Below are positions 10,343 through 18,417 of a stretch of 64,000 nucleotides of DNA, piece after piece (position 1 is the stretch's first letter; every line of letters starts with the position of its first letter). Origin of the DNA: Agriterribacter humi (lineage in GTDB: Bacteria > Bacteroidota > Bacteroidia > Chitinophagales > Chitinophagaceae); contig NZ_VOHQ01000012.1 in the NCBI RefSeq assembly GCF_009192765.1, forward strand, positions 32,501-96,500. Direction: 5' to 3'. Under the pieces are notes generated by a model. That model did not search any database. It had not been told where the DNA came from and was given only the letters and a program-made list of their open reading frames with translations. The position numbers and the translations under genes are program-made.

Positions 10343-13300
10343 TTAAAAGGTTACTCTGAAGCCGAGATTTAAAAGCCTGGCCTGGGGGTAGTACTGACCA
10401 CTTCCGCTGGTAGATTCAGGGTCCCATATTTTCATTTTATCCCAGGTAATCAGGTTCAGTCCGTTGGCATATACCCTAAAATTGCTGATGCCTACACGCT
10501 TGCCTATTTCGGGAGAGAGATTATAACCGATTTCTATATTCTTTAAACGGAGATAATTACTGCTTCTTAACCAGTAGGTATTTGCACCACCCGTTCCGCC
10601 GGCATAGTATGTATTACCACGATTAGCTAAACGCGGATCCGTGCTGCTTGGATTTTCAATAGACCAGCGATGATCATAAGAATATTGCAGGTAATTACCT
10701 ATATCGCCCGATTCGGTACCAAAGAACAATAAGCCACCGGTAGCACCCTGGAACAGGATAGACAAATCAAAGTTTTTGTATCCTATATTAATATTAATAC
10801 CTCCCGTAAAAGTGGGGTCACGGTTTTTGTCCATTCTTATTCTGTCGTTTGCATTAATTGTATCATTTCCATCTACGTCAACAAATTTCATATCACCGGG
10901 TCTTAAATTAGTTCCACCAATTGGTGAGTAATTAATGGTATTGGCATCAATATCTTTCTGGTCTTTAAAAACACCATCATACTGCAAAGCCAGGAAAGCA
11001 TAACCATTGCTGCCTATAGAGTGACCTGTTGATCTTTGCCATGCCGGACCACTTGGTGGTTCATCCCAAAATATCACCTTGTTTTTAGCATACCCGCCAT
11101 TTATACTCACACTGTAGGTGAAATCTCCTGCCTGACCGTTATAGCCGACCTTGAATTCCCAGCCTTTGTTGTCAACCTTACCCAGATTTACAGGCGGTAA
11201 AAGAGAAGATATACCCGAACTGGAGGGTGTGGAACCCTGCTTTTGAATAGATATCTGATCGCGTTTGTTATAAAAGTAATCGAATTCAAAATTGATCTTA
11301 TTATTCCATAAAGTGCCTTCCAGTCCCACATTCAAATTGTTAGCTACTTCCCAGGTAAAATCGTAATTGGGTACACGCCTTTCATAAATAGCTTTTGCCA
11401 GTTGGTCATCAATAATATAGGTCCTGTCGAATCCATAAGTAGCCAGGTACTGATATTCCTGTAATGCGCCATTAAAATATACCTGGTCGTTACCCATTTG
11501 TCCATAAGACGCCCTGAGCTTTAAACTATTGATAATATTTACATTATCCTTAAAGAAATTCTCTTCAGAAATTCTCCATCCTGCCAGAATACCAGGGAAA
11601 AATCCAAAGCGGCTTTGTTCAGGGAACATATAGGAACCATCGTAGCGCCATAAAAATTCTGCCATGTATTTTTCCTGGAAATTATAGCCCACGCGGCCAA
11701 AATAACTTAGTCTGGCCCGCTGATAACCTCCGCCACCATTGTTCTTTTCGGCATCACCGCCGGCAAACATCTGGTCTACCGCATTGGAGATGAAATACCG
11801 CCTGTAGGCATTAAATGTTTCACCATTTACTGTTTCACGGTTTATACCGGCAAGAAAATTAAAAGTGTGATCGCCAAATGTTCTGTCGTAATTCAACAAC
11901 GCACCCAATAAGATATTCAGGCTGGTTTCACTGTTCTGTCTGAGCCGGGGATCGGTAAAAGTAGAACGTAATTCTTTCGTTAACTGAGGAGTCACGCCAT
12001 CCGTCTCATAGGATACTCTGTCCCAGGAGTACAAATACCAGGGTGTTTCCCACCTTTTCCCTTCATACATGTATTTGTCAAGTGCGGCGGTGCCGGTTAT
12101 TTTTAAACCCTGCACGCCTGGAATGTCAATTTCTACTTTTCCGTTGGTTTGAAAATAATCCCTTTTGTCCTTATCATAACCGGTAACATTGGTAGTAATC
12201 ACAATAGGATTTTCCCCGTTTTCAATATCCCGGCCGGGTAAACCATTGGGCCATATTTCGGGTTCATTGGGTTTACCACGCATCAACATCCTGAAAATAG
12301 CTCCCGCACCCTTTGTAGGGAAAAAGCGGAACTCTTCCCTTGCGTTAACACCAATACTTGCCCTGATATATTTATTGATATTGGCATCTAAGTTAAAACG
12401 CAGATCGTATTGCTTATAACCTGTTGCGGAATTTTTATAATACCCATCCTGATTTTGATAGCCGAGGGAAGCAAAATATTTTACATTTTCAGAACCGCCA
12501 TTTACCTGCACATTATGCTTTTGTTGCGGCGACCATTTTTTTAATGCATCGCCAAACCAGTCGGTATTGGGATGTCCCCAGGGATCTGAGCCATCTTTAT
12601 ATTTCTGCATGTCTTCGGGAGCAAAGCCAGCGGGTGATTTTACTTCAGCCCCGTTATCGGTACGGGTGTACGTTCCCGTGGTGGTCAATGCCTGCCAGGC
12701 TGCATCCCACTGGTCGGCGGGCACATTCTCGAATATCTGAGATTCATTGCGAATGGTTCCATATTCAACTGCGTCCGACATTTCGGGGATACGGGTAGGT
12801 TGTGCCCATCCCTGGTTAAAATCGTAAGATAAACGTGGTTTGCCAGACTTACCATGTTTAGTAGTAATTAAGATAACCCCGTTTGCGGCTCTCGCTCCAT
12901 AGATTGCAGCAGAGGCGTCTTTCAATACAGACATGCTTTCTATATCAGCAGGATTAATACGATCCAAACCGCCCGAACGTTCCGGAACACCATCTATTAC
13001 AATAAGCGCTGAACTGTTCCCTAATGTGTTGGTGCCGCGTATACGGATGGTTGACCCATCGTAGCCAGGCTCACCACTTCCATTCATAGCGGTTATACCA
13101 GGCAGGCGCCCGGCTAGTGAGTTAGAAAGGTTCACTGCAGGTGATTTCTGCAATTCAGAACCTTTAACCTGGGCCACAGCCCCCGTAACAGTAACCTTTT
13201 TTTGCGTACCATAGCCTACTACAACAACCGCATCCAGTTCACTTGATTCGCCTGCCAGAAGCACGACATCAATATTGGTTTGATTGCCTACGGTTATTTC

Positions 13301-13567
13301 TTTGGTTTGATGACCAATAGCCGAAATGACCAGCACAGAGCGGGTATTAGGTACATTAATACTAAATGTGCCGTTTTCGCCCGTGGTAACACCAGTTGTT
13401 GTGCCTTTTATAAGTATGCTGGCATTGGGCATGGGCTCGGCCATGTTGTTGGTAACTTTGCCTTTAACAGCAATGGCTTGTGCAAAGCCGCCCGCGCTAA
13501 CAAAAAGAAACGCCATTGTTAGTGCAAAAGCATGCTTTACTTTCTGAAGCAGAAAATGTTGCATCAT
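10343..13567 (-). CDS. susC: SusC/RagA family TonB-linked outer-membrane transporter
   Basis: This 1074-residue protein has a Sec signal ending near GGFAQA. A CarboxypepD_reg-like domain follows (residues ~33-115), and the SusC hallmark VVVGYGTQKKVTVTGAV marks the TonB-box/plug region. The plug contains IRIRGTNTLGNSSALIVIDG and SVLKDASAAIYGARAANGVI. A 22-strand barrel fills the rest and ends in LLNLGFRVTF with a terminal Phe. There is no STN domain, so it is probably not controlled through an anti-sigma partner. Two adjacent ATG codons exist (13567 and 13564) and either could start it. An imperfect palindrome at 13635-13663 lies about 70 bp upstream. Confidence 0.95.
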   Translation of the reverse strand: MMQHFLLQKVKHAFALTMAFLFVSAGGFAQAIAVKGKVTNNMAEPMPNASILIKGTTTGVTTGENGTFSINVPNTRSVLVISAIGHQTKEITVGNQTNIDVVLLAGESSELDAVVVVGYGTQKKVTVTGAVAQVKGSELQKSPAVNLSNSLAGRLPGITAMNGSGEPGYDGSTIRIRGTNTLGNSSALIVIDGVPERSGGLDRINPADIESMSVLKDASAAIYGARAANGVILITTKHGKSGKPRLSYDFNQGWAQPTRIPEMSDAVEYGTIRNESQIFENVPADQWDAAWQALTTTGTYTRTDNGAEVKSPAGFAPEDMQKYKDGSDPWGHPNTDWFGDALKKWSPQQKHNVQVNGGSENVKYFASLGYQNQDGYYKNSATGYKQYDLRFNLDANINKYIRASIGVNAREEFRFFPTKGAGAIFRMLMRGKPNEPEIWPNGLPGRDIENGENPIVITTNVTGYDKDKRDYFQTNGKVEIDIPGVQGLKITGTAALDKYMYEGKRWETPWYLYSWDRVSYETDGVTPQLTKELRSTFTDPRLRQNSETSLNILLGALLNYDRTFGDHTFNFLAGINRETVNGETFNAYRRYFISNAVDQMFAGGDAEKNNGGGGYQRARLSYFGRVGYNFQEKYMAEFLWRYDGSYMFPEQSRFGFFPGILAGWRISEENFFKDNVNIINSLKLRASYGQMGNDQVYFNGALQEYQYLATYGFDRTYIIDDQLAKAIYERRVPNYDFTWEVANNLNVGLEGTLWNNKINFEFDYFYNKRDQISIQKQGSTPSSSGISSLLPPVNLGKVDNKGWEFKVGYNGQAGDFTYSVSINGGYAKNKVIFWDEPPSGPAWQRSTGHSIGSNGYAFLALQYDGVFKDQKDIDANTINYSPIGGTNLRPGDMKFVDVDGNDTINANDRIRMDKNRDPTFTGGININIGYKNFDLSILFQGATGGLLFFGTESGDIGNYLQYSYDHRWSIENPSSTDPRLANRGNTYYAGGTGGANTYWLRSSNYLRLKNIEIGYNLSPEIGKRVGISNFRVYANGLNLITWDKMKIWDPESTSGSGQYYPQARLLNLGFRVTF

Positions 13568-13946
13568 GTTTTGGTTTTTTGAAGTCTGTAATTATACAAA
13601 TTTTAAGAATAGCATAGGTGAGCTCATACCGGGCCTGTACATTTAACCGATTAAATTATACAGGTACAGGTAAATAATAACTAAGAGGATAATAACAGGA
13701 GGAAGTGTTTCATATAACAATCAGTTTTGGAGTTAAAAAATACAATCGTTCAATATAAAGCAAGCCACTTTCAAATGCGGTTCAACAATGAAATTTCATG
13801 ATATACAAGATAACTTCACATATTAAACTATGTTAAAAATAGTTAAAATTTAATACAAAAGTGTTTTTTTGACATTTTATTTTAAAGCGCCGTTTTTGTT
13901 TGGCTGAGCCTATAAAAATTGTGGATTTACAGCAAACAATAAGATG
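13568..13946. promoter_or_regulatory. 379-bp intergenic region upstream of susC with nested palindrome
   Basis: AT-rich spacer without a convincing ORF. At 13634-13670 are nested inverted repeats: outer CCTGTAC/GTACAGG (13634-13640 and 13664-13670) and inner ATTTAA-CCGA-TTAAAT (13641-13656). Together with CTGTA and TACAG this makes an imperfect dyad about 29 bp long. Its position fits an operator or leader hairpin for susCD. No clear TAnnTTTG box was found on the susC strand, so the promoter itself is not located. Confidence 0.45.
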
Positions 13947-14615
13947 CTATTTTTTAACCAGTTGCTGAATAAGCGTATTTGAATACTTTTCTATAAACTG
14001 AACGACATTGGGGTATTGCAAAAACTCATCTCTTTCATGCATTGTAGTAAGTACTATACTTTGCATACCTGCATTCAATGCAGCTTCTACTCCTTTGGGC
14101 GCATCCTCGAACACAAAGCAGTGCTGAGGCGCTGTCTGCAGCAGCGCAGCCGCTTTTAAATAGGTCTCGGGATCAGGCTTGCTCCGTTCCACATCATTTG
14201 CACTTACAATGGCAGAAAAATATTTCCGCAGGTGAAGATTGTCTAAAACAAAATCAATGTTAAATGGTATGGCTGCAGAACCTATGGCCATGGGTATATG
14301 TCTTTGGCGGGCAGCTTCAAGGAAGTCGCCTAATCCTTCAATAAGCTTTAAATGCGGCAGGTATGCCGCCTGGTATTTTTTTTCTTTTTCAAGCGATAAA
14401 CGATCTGCCTCTTCCACAGAAAAATGACCTTTGCCAAATATGCGGTCCATTACCTCGCTGTTTTTTCCGTACATCTGCACTTTTACCTGTTCTTCACTTA
14501 AAGCAGCTCCCAGTTCATCATTCAATAAATGATACCATGCTTTTACATGAAACGCCATATCATCTATCATCGTGCCGTTCAAATCAAAAATAAAAGCCTT
14601 AAAGGGTTTGTTCAT
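13947..14615 (-). CDS. HAD-superfamily sugar-phosphate hydrolase/mutase, beta-phosphoglucomutase-like
   Basis: This 222-residue protein is the size of a subfamily IA HAD with a helical cap. Motif I is FIFDLNGTMIDD, motif II is AIGSAAIP, the lysine motif is RSKPDPETY and motif IV is FVFEDAPKGVEAA. In beta-phosphoglucomutase the second Asp of DxD is the acid/base; here it is Asn13 (AAC codon), so chemistry may differ. ATG 14615 is chosen because it begins just before motif I; upstream codons to 14711 are not HAD-like. The gene is divergent from the Nudix-type regulator and they share the 135-bp region between them. The substrate is unknown; phosphorylated hexose is a reasonable guess. Confidence 0.85.
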   Translation of the reverse strand: MNKPFKAFIFDLNGTMIDDMAFHVKAWYHLLNDELGAALSEEQVKVQMYGKNSEVMDRIFGKGHFSVEEADRLSLEKEKKYQAAYLPHLKLIEGLGDFLEAARQRHIPMAIGSAAIPFNIDFVLDNLHLRKYFSAIVSANDVERSKPDPETYLKAAALLQTAPQHCFVFEDAPKGVEAALNAGMQSIVLTTMHERDEFLQYPNVVQFIEKYSNTLIQQLVKK

Positions 14616-14639
14616 TGCTACTATTTTGCATGTAAGCTT

Positions 14640-14679
14640 GTGGAAATATATATCCGAAAAGCAAAAATCGGACTTCCAC
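14640..14679. promoter_or_regulatory. nested inverted repeat in the divergent HAD/regulator promoter region
   Basis: GTGGAA (14640-14645) pairs with TTCCAC (14674-14679), and TCCGA (14653-14657) pairs with TCGGA (14668-14672). The dyad lies between two divergent genes, one of which encodes a likely DNA-binding regulator, so an autoregulatory operator is plausible. This is inference from position and symmetry. Confidence 0.4.
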
Positions 14680-14750
14680 GCCATAAAAATTATTATTTTC
14701 ATGTTGTACATTTTGCTTTTATACTAAATTCACAGATCAGTCTGCCGCCC

Positions 14751-15467
14751 ATGATATCCCGTTATTCCAAAGAAACCCGCGTACTTGTAGCCATTGATTG
14801 CATCATTTTTGGCTTCGATGGTAACGGTATTAAATTACTTCTTGTGCAAAGAGGACTGGAACCCGAAAAAGGGAAATGGAGCCTGATGGGTGGATTTGTA
14901 CGTCCGGAAGAAAGTTTGGAACATGCTTCCAACCGCATTCTAAAAAAATTAACCGGGCTGGAAGATGTGTACATGGAACAGTTGCTCGTGTTTGGCGCAC
15001 CAGACCGCGACCCCGTTGAAAGAACACTTTCTATTGCTTATTTCGCATTAATTGATATTCTCAAATATGAAAAGCAACTCAGTGATGAATACCATGCAGA
15101 ATGGTTTCTGCTTAAGGATATGCCAACCCTTATTTTTGACCATACTGAAATGGTAGCACTGGCAAAAAAGCAGCTTCGTTATAAGGCCGCAATGCATCCA
15201 GTTCTATTTGAACTTTTACCGGAAAAATTCACTATCCCACAACTCCAGTCGCTATATGAAGCGGTTTATGACACGGATTTTGATAACCGCAATTTCAGCC
15301 GTAAAGTATTATCTACCGGGCTATTGGTTAAACAAAAAGAAAAAGACAAAAAAAATTCAAAAAAGGGAGCTTTTTATTTTAAACTGAACAAACGTAAATA
15401 CACTGATCATTTTAAAGCTTTCCTTAATTTCATTCCTAATCCGGAAAAACTTTTAAATGGATTTTAA
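14751..15467 (+). CDS. Nudix-type transcriptional regulator (NrtR/AraR-like) with degenerate Nudix box
   Basis: This 238-residue protein combines an N-terminal Nudix fold (residues ~8-145) with a C-terminal winged-helix domain (~155-225: FTIPQLQSLYEAVYDTDFDNRNFSRKV is split over residues ~160-185). The Nudix box GX5EX7REUXEEXGU is recognisable at residues 48-70. The catalytic REUxEE stretch reads R62-I-L-K-K-L67, so three metal-binding Glu are lost. Family knowledge: NrtR and the Bacteroides arabinose regulator AraR have this architecture and use the dead Nudix domain as an effector sensor. ATG 14751 is preferred; the frame continues upstream but overlaps the divergent HAD gene. The adjacent HAD sugar-phosphate gene suggests a sugar effector. 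Confidence 0.85.
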   Translation: MISRYSKETRVLVAIDCIIFGFDGNGIKLLLVQRGLEPEKGKWSLMGGFVRPEESLEHASNRILKKLTGLEDVYMEQLLVFGAPDRDPVERTLSIAYFALIDILKYEKQLSDEYHAEWFLLKDMPTLIFDHTEMVALAKKQLRYKAAMHPVLFELLPEKFTIPQLQSLYEAVYDTDFDNRNFSRKVLSTGLLVKQKEKDKKNSKKGAFYFKLNKRKYTDHFKAFLNFIPNPEKLLNGF

Positions 15468-15558
15468 TACATATTTTTTTTATTAATACTTACTCGTGCT
15501 CATTTACAGGCTCGAAATTAAATTTGTCTAAAATATCCACCTTCAAGACATTTTAGGT

Positions 15559-15588
15559 TTTTAGTGACTCGTATTTCCTGTAAATTTG
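15559..15588 (+). promoter_or_regulatory. candidate Bacteroidota promoter for the small gene at 15739
   Basis: TAAATTTG (15581-15588) matches the -7 box TAnnTTTG, and TTTT lies 18 bp upstream (15559-15562) where TTTG is expected. If used, the leader would be about 150 nt. The rest of the 15468-15738 spacer shows no ORF. Confidence 0.4.
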
Positions 15589-15738
15589 TAGAAGTGAACG
15601 GGTCGTTTCCTATGAACTTCAAACATCCAATGACAGACCGGTTCTTCTAACACCATTATTTTCTAGCGTACTACAACCTCATTAGTATTTCTAATACCCA
15701 TTAATTCTGCATTGATCAGATTTAAAATTTGAAATGTT

Positions 15739-16002
15739 ATGTATTCGTATGCTTTGCTGGAAAAAGAATGTTATTATCTTATTGAAGAAAAAGAAGGGTC
15801 TCCCATTATCCTTATTAAGATAATGCTCGAATCCGATCACTGCCTGTTTGTAACGCGATATGGCGAAACCGAAGTGACGGGTTGGAAACGAAAATCAGAT
15901 CCTATTTTTGAGATCATTGAACTGCTGGATGACAAAGCAGTGAAAGAGTGGGAATCGTCGTACTACAGCAACGAAGACGCGTATTATGAAGATGAGGATT
16001 AA
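15739..16002 (+). CDS. small conserved-looking hypothetical protein, acidic C-terminus
   Basis: An 87-residue soluble protein with no signal peptide or membrane segment. It opens with alternating hydrophobic strands (YALLEKECYYLIEEKEG, then IILIKIMLESDHCLFVTRY) and ends in an acidic, tyrosine-rich tail (YYSNEDAYYEDED). The family is not recognised. Reasons to accept it: it fills an otherwise empty co-directional gap, has a possible promoter upstream and ends before a hairpin at 16023-16079. It is 139 bp upstream of the ABC ATPase gene, and a functional link is unproven. Confidence 0.6.
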   Translation: MYSYALLEKECYYLIEEKEGSPIILIKIMLESDHCLFVTRYGETEVTGWKRKSDPIFEIIELLDDKAVKEWESSYYSNEDAYYEDED

Positions 16003-16022
16003 CCCATTAGAATCTGCTGTTT

Positions 16023-16079
16023 CAAATTTTCGCTGCGCTTATTGCCTTAGAATGAAAGGAAAAGCAGCGCAAAAGTTTG
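16023..16079. terminator. long imperfect hairpin between the small gene and the ABC ATPase
   Basis: CGCTGC (16031-16036) pairs with GCAGCG (16064-16069), and the flanks CAAATTTT and CAAAAGTTTG extend the pairing imperfectly. There is no strong T run, so it may be a weak terminator or a processing hairpin. Confidence 0.3.
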
Positions 16080-16141
16080 AGATGCGCATTTAAGATTGTA
16101 AACAAAATAATAACTTGAGCCATTGTAATATTTTTTATACA

Positions 16142-17638
16142 ATGGCTTTTCCTTTTTTACAACTTAAGCAAGTAACTGTTCGGCTCAACAGCAGAACAAT
16201 TATTGACCACATTGAACTTGTTATACAAAGCAGTGAGCAATGGGCTATAACGGGGCCATCGGGAAGCGGGAAAACAACCCTGGCGCATGCGCTCGCCGGC
16301 ATGCATTATTATTCGGGTAGCATTATTTTTAACGGTCAAACAGGCCAGCGTCCACCTATAGCGGTAGTTGAACAACAGCATCATTTTAAAAACCTTTCCA
16401 GCACATCCGATTTTTATTACCAGCAGCGATATAATGCATCGGACGCAGAAAACACGATAACAGTTGCCGAAAGACTGAACCTCGGCAATCACCCGCATGC
16501 AAAACTTTCTTCAGGAATTGCATTAACAGAATTGCCCGGGCTGGTGCATATACAACATATAATGCAGGAACCATTGATACAATTATCAAATGGCGAAAAT
16601 AAAAGACTGCAAATTGCTATAGCAATATTGAGCGAACCTCAACTGCTGATCCTGGATAATCCTTTTGTGGGGTTGGATACAGAAGGCAGGTTAATGCTTA
16701 ATGGTATCATTAATACATTAAGCAATGCAGGCGTAAAAATAATATTAATCACCTCCGCTACTGAAATACCGCATTGTATAACACATGTTGCCACAATAGA
16801 AAAAGGAAGATTAATATCGTCGCTTCCCAAAAAAGATTTCAGCCCAGACAAACATGTTCACCCAACAGGCTTTCACATTAATCAAACCATTTTACAAACA
16901 TTACATCAATCATTAGAAAGTAATTTTGAATATGCTGTAAAAATGGTGAATGTAAATGTGCAGTATGGTGACAGAAGTATTTTAAAAAACATTAGCTGGG
17001 AGGTGAAAAAAGGAGAGCACTGGAGTATATCGGGACCGAATGGCGCAGGCAAATCCACATTATTGAGCTTAATAACAGGGGATAATACGAAAGCCTACGC
17101 CAATGAAATTTATCTGTTTGACAAGCGCAGGGGCAGCGGTGAAAGCATTTGGGATATTAAAAAAAAGATCGGCTATGTGTCGCCTGAAATGCATGTATAT
17201 TTTGATTATACAGCCACCTGTTTTGAAACTGTGGCGTCCGGGCTGTTTGATTCCATTGGCTTGTTCAGAGCCTTAACAGCAGCACAGCGCGACCAGGTAA
17301 AGCAATGGGTTGCGTTATTTCATTTAGAAGCCGTTCAAAATAAATTGCTATCGCTGCTTTCTGCAGGAGAACAACGGCTTGTTTTATTGGCCCGCGCACT
17401 GGTAAAAAACCCTCCTTTGCTGATATTGGATGAACCCTGCCAGGGATTAGACCAGGAACATGTTCAGCAATTCCGTTTAATCATTGACGATATATGCCGG
17501 ATGTTTGATACTACCTTGCTGTATGTAAGCCACTATAAAGAAGAGATACCCGAATGTGTAACACATTTTATGCAGATAGAAGAAGGCGAAGCAGTTTTTA
17601 CGGTGGTTGAAGCGCAAACGCCATTCCTTTATAAATAG
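16142..17638 (+). CDS. tandem ATP-binding-cassette protein, ModF/PhrA-like
   Basis: This 498-residue soluble protein consists of two ABC ATPase domains and no membrane segment. NBD1 has Walker A GPSGSGKTT (38-46), signature LSNGENKR (~149) and Walker B LLILDNPFVGLD (~168-179), where the catalytic Glu is replaced by Asn173. NBD2 has Walker A GPNGAGKST (298-306), signature LSAGEQR and an intact LLILDEPCQGLD. The asymmetry suggests only the second site hydrolyses ATP efficiently. It resembles the ModF/PhrA group linked to molybdate loci in other bacteria, but no mod genes are near. ATG 16142 is taken over an upstream in-frame TTG at 16115. No permease partner is adjacent. Confidence 0.85.
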   Translation: MAFPFLQLKQVTVRLNSRTIIDHIELVIQSSEQWAITGPSGSGKTTLAHALAGMHYYSGSIIFNGQTGQRPPIAVVEQQHHFKNLSSTSDFYYQQRYNASDAENTITVAERLNLGNHPHAKLSSGIALTELPGLVHIQHIMQEPLIQLSNGENKRLQIAIAILSEPQLLILDNPFVGLDTEGRLMLNGIINTLSNAGVKIILITSATEIPHCITHVATIEKGRLISSLPKKDFSPDKHVHPTGFHINQTILQTLHQSLESNFEYAVKMVNVNVQYGDRSILKNISWEVKKGEHWSISGPNGAGKSTLLSLITGDNTKAYANEIYLFDKRRGSGESIWDIKKKIGYVSPEMHVYFDYTATCFETVASGLFDSIGLFRALTAAQRDQVKQWVALFHLEAVQNKLLSLLSAGEQRLVLLARALVKNPPLLILDEPCQGLDQEHVQQFRLIIDDICRMFDTTLLYVSHYKEEIPECVTHFMQIEEGEAVFTVVEAQTPFLYK

Positions 17639-17755
17639 TATTGCCGGAATCATAATCCGGAACCATATTCCAACGATCGCAACCAATGTAATTAGTGCAC
17701 TCTTCTATTGACATATGATAATGTTAAGTTAAGCAAATGATGTCTGTATGTTATT

Positions 17756-17883
17756 GTGAAAAGTGAGAGCCCGCCCCCGTCCGACCGGCTTCATCCTGGC
17801 GGGGCTGAATGCCCCGCCTGAATGGTTCTTTCGGGCTGGCATCCGGACGGGGATAAAGGTGAAAGAATTGTTTCACTTCTCAC
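17756..17883. repeat. GC-rich intergenic hairpin element with imperfect terminal inverted repeats
   Basis: The ends are 13-bp imperfect inverted repeats (17756-17768 GTGAAAAGTGAGA; 17871-17883 TTTCACTTCTCAC; 11 of 13 pair). Inside are CCCCGTCCG/CGGACGGGG (17775-17783, 17844-17852) and a perfect 8-bp hairpin GGCGGGGC-TGAAT-GCCCCGCC (17798-17818). The base composition is strikingly GC-rich against AT-rich surroundings. The right arm recurs at 36770-36782. It carries no transposase, so a REP-like or MITE-like intergenic element is inferred. Confidence 0.55.
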
Positions 17884-18303
17884 ATTTTACGTTTGACATA
17901 CCAATATTTATTTCCAAAAATAGCAGCAAAGCAAAATGGCTAATCGGAATATTATGTACTAAGATCGAAGGAAAGCCTATGTGCGGCGAATAGATTATGC
18001 AGGGACTGAAACATTGATCATCTTTGTATTGTCAACGTTGAATATATAAAATCCTTCCTCTGAAAGACCAGCTCTGAAAAATAACCGTTCATTAATTCCT
18101 GATCCAATCTTATGAAATAAGCTGGCTGCTGCCGAAAGCCCATAAAATTAATTCCATATCCTCCCGAAAAACAGGAACCTTTGAAAACCGTCATTTCCAT
18201 TTCTATGAAAGCCGCAAGCTTCCTGTGAAACCGCTAAAAGTAAGGAATAACACAGCACCTGCCTGTACACGATGAAAGCATGACCTCTGATGAAAAAATT
18301 AGT

Positions 18304-18332
18304 AAACCGAACATTGTCGTTCGGTTTTTTTT
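18304..18332 (+). terminator. intrinsic terminator, plus strand
   Basis: AAACCGAAC (18304-18312) pairs perfectly with GTTCGGTTT (18319-18327) across a 6-nt loop and runs into T residues to 18332. It must end a plus-strand transcript, either a read-through from the ABC gene or an unannotated small RNA. Confidence 0.65.
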
Positions 18333-18351
18333 ATGAGCAGTACGAACAGAA

Positions 18352-18389
18352 TAAAAAGCAAAAGCCGCTGCCAATCGGCAACAGCTTTT
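18352..18389 (-). terminator. intrinsic terminator of the 18418-18969 gene
   Basis: The arms 18360-18372 and 18377-18389 (AAAAGC...CTGCC with GGCA...GCTTTT) pair with two mismatches and a 4-nt loop. On the minus strand a T-rich tract follows. It lies 28 bp beyond the stop of the outer-membrane barrel gene. Confidence 0.6.
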
Positions 18390-18417
18390 TGATTGAATGA
18401 CATATTTTATTGCTTAA

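Larger units (their letters stand above)
17639..18417. other. 779-bp intergenic region: repeat element, hairpins, no convincing gene
   Basis: The stretch holds a GC-rich hairpin element (17756-17883), then about 420 bp of AT-rich sequence, a plus-strand terminator (18304-18332) and a minus-strand terminator (18352-18389). Short open frames exist at 17763-17993 (plus) and 18018-18200 (minus) but lack recognisable domains or support. A plus-strand terminator 670 bp from the nearest plus-strand stop leaves room for an unidentified small RNA or a short gene around 17.9-18.3 kb. Confidence 0.5.

Noticed and set aside
17763-17993. 76-codon plus-strand open frame
   Set aside because: It runs through the GC-rich hairpin element and has no protein-like composition or domain.
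18018-18200. 60-codon minus-strand open frame
   Set aside because: No recognised domain, no clear promoter or start signal, and it opposes the strand of the nearby terminator.
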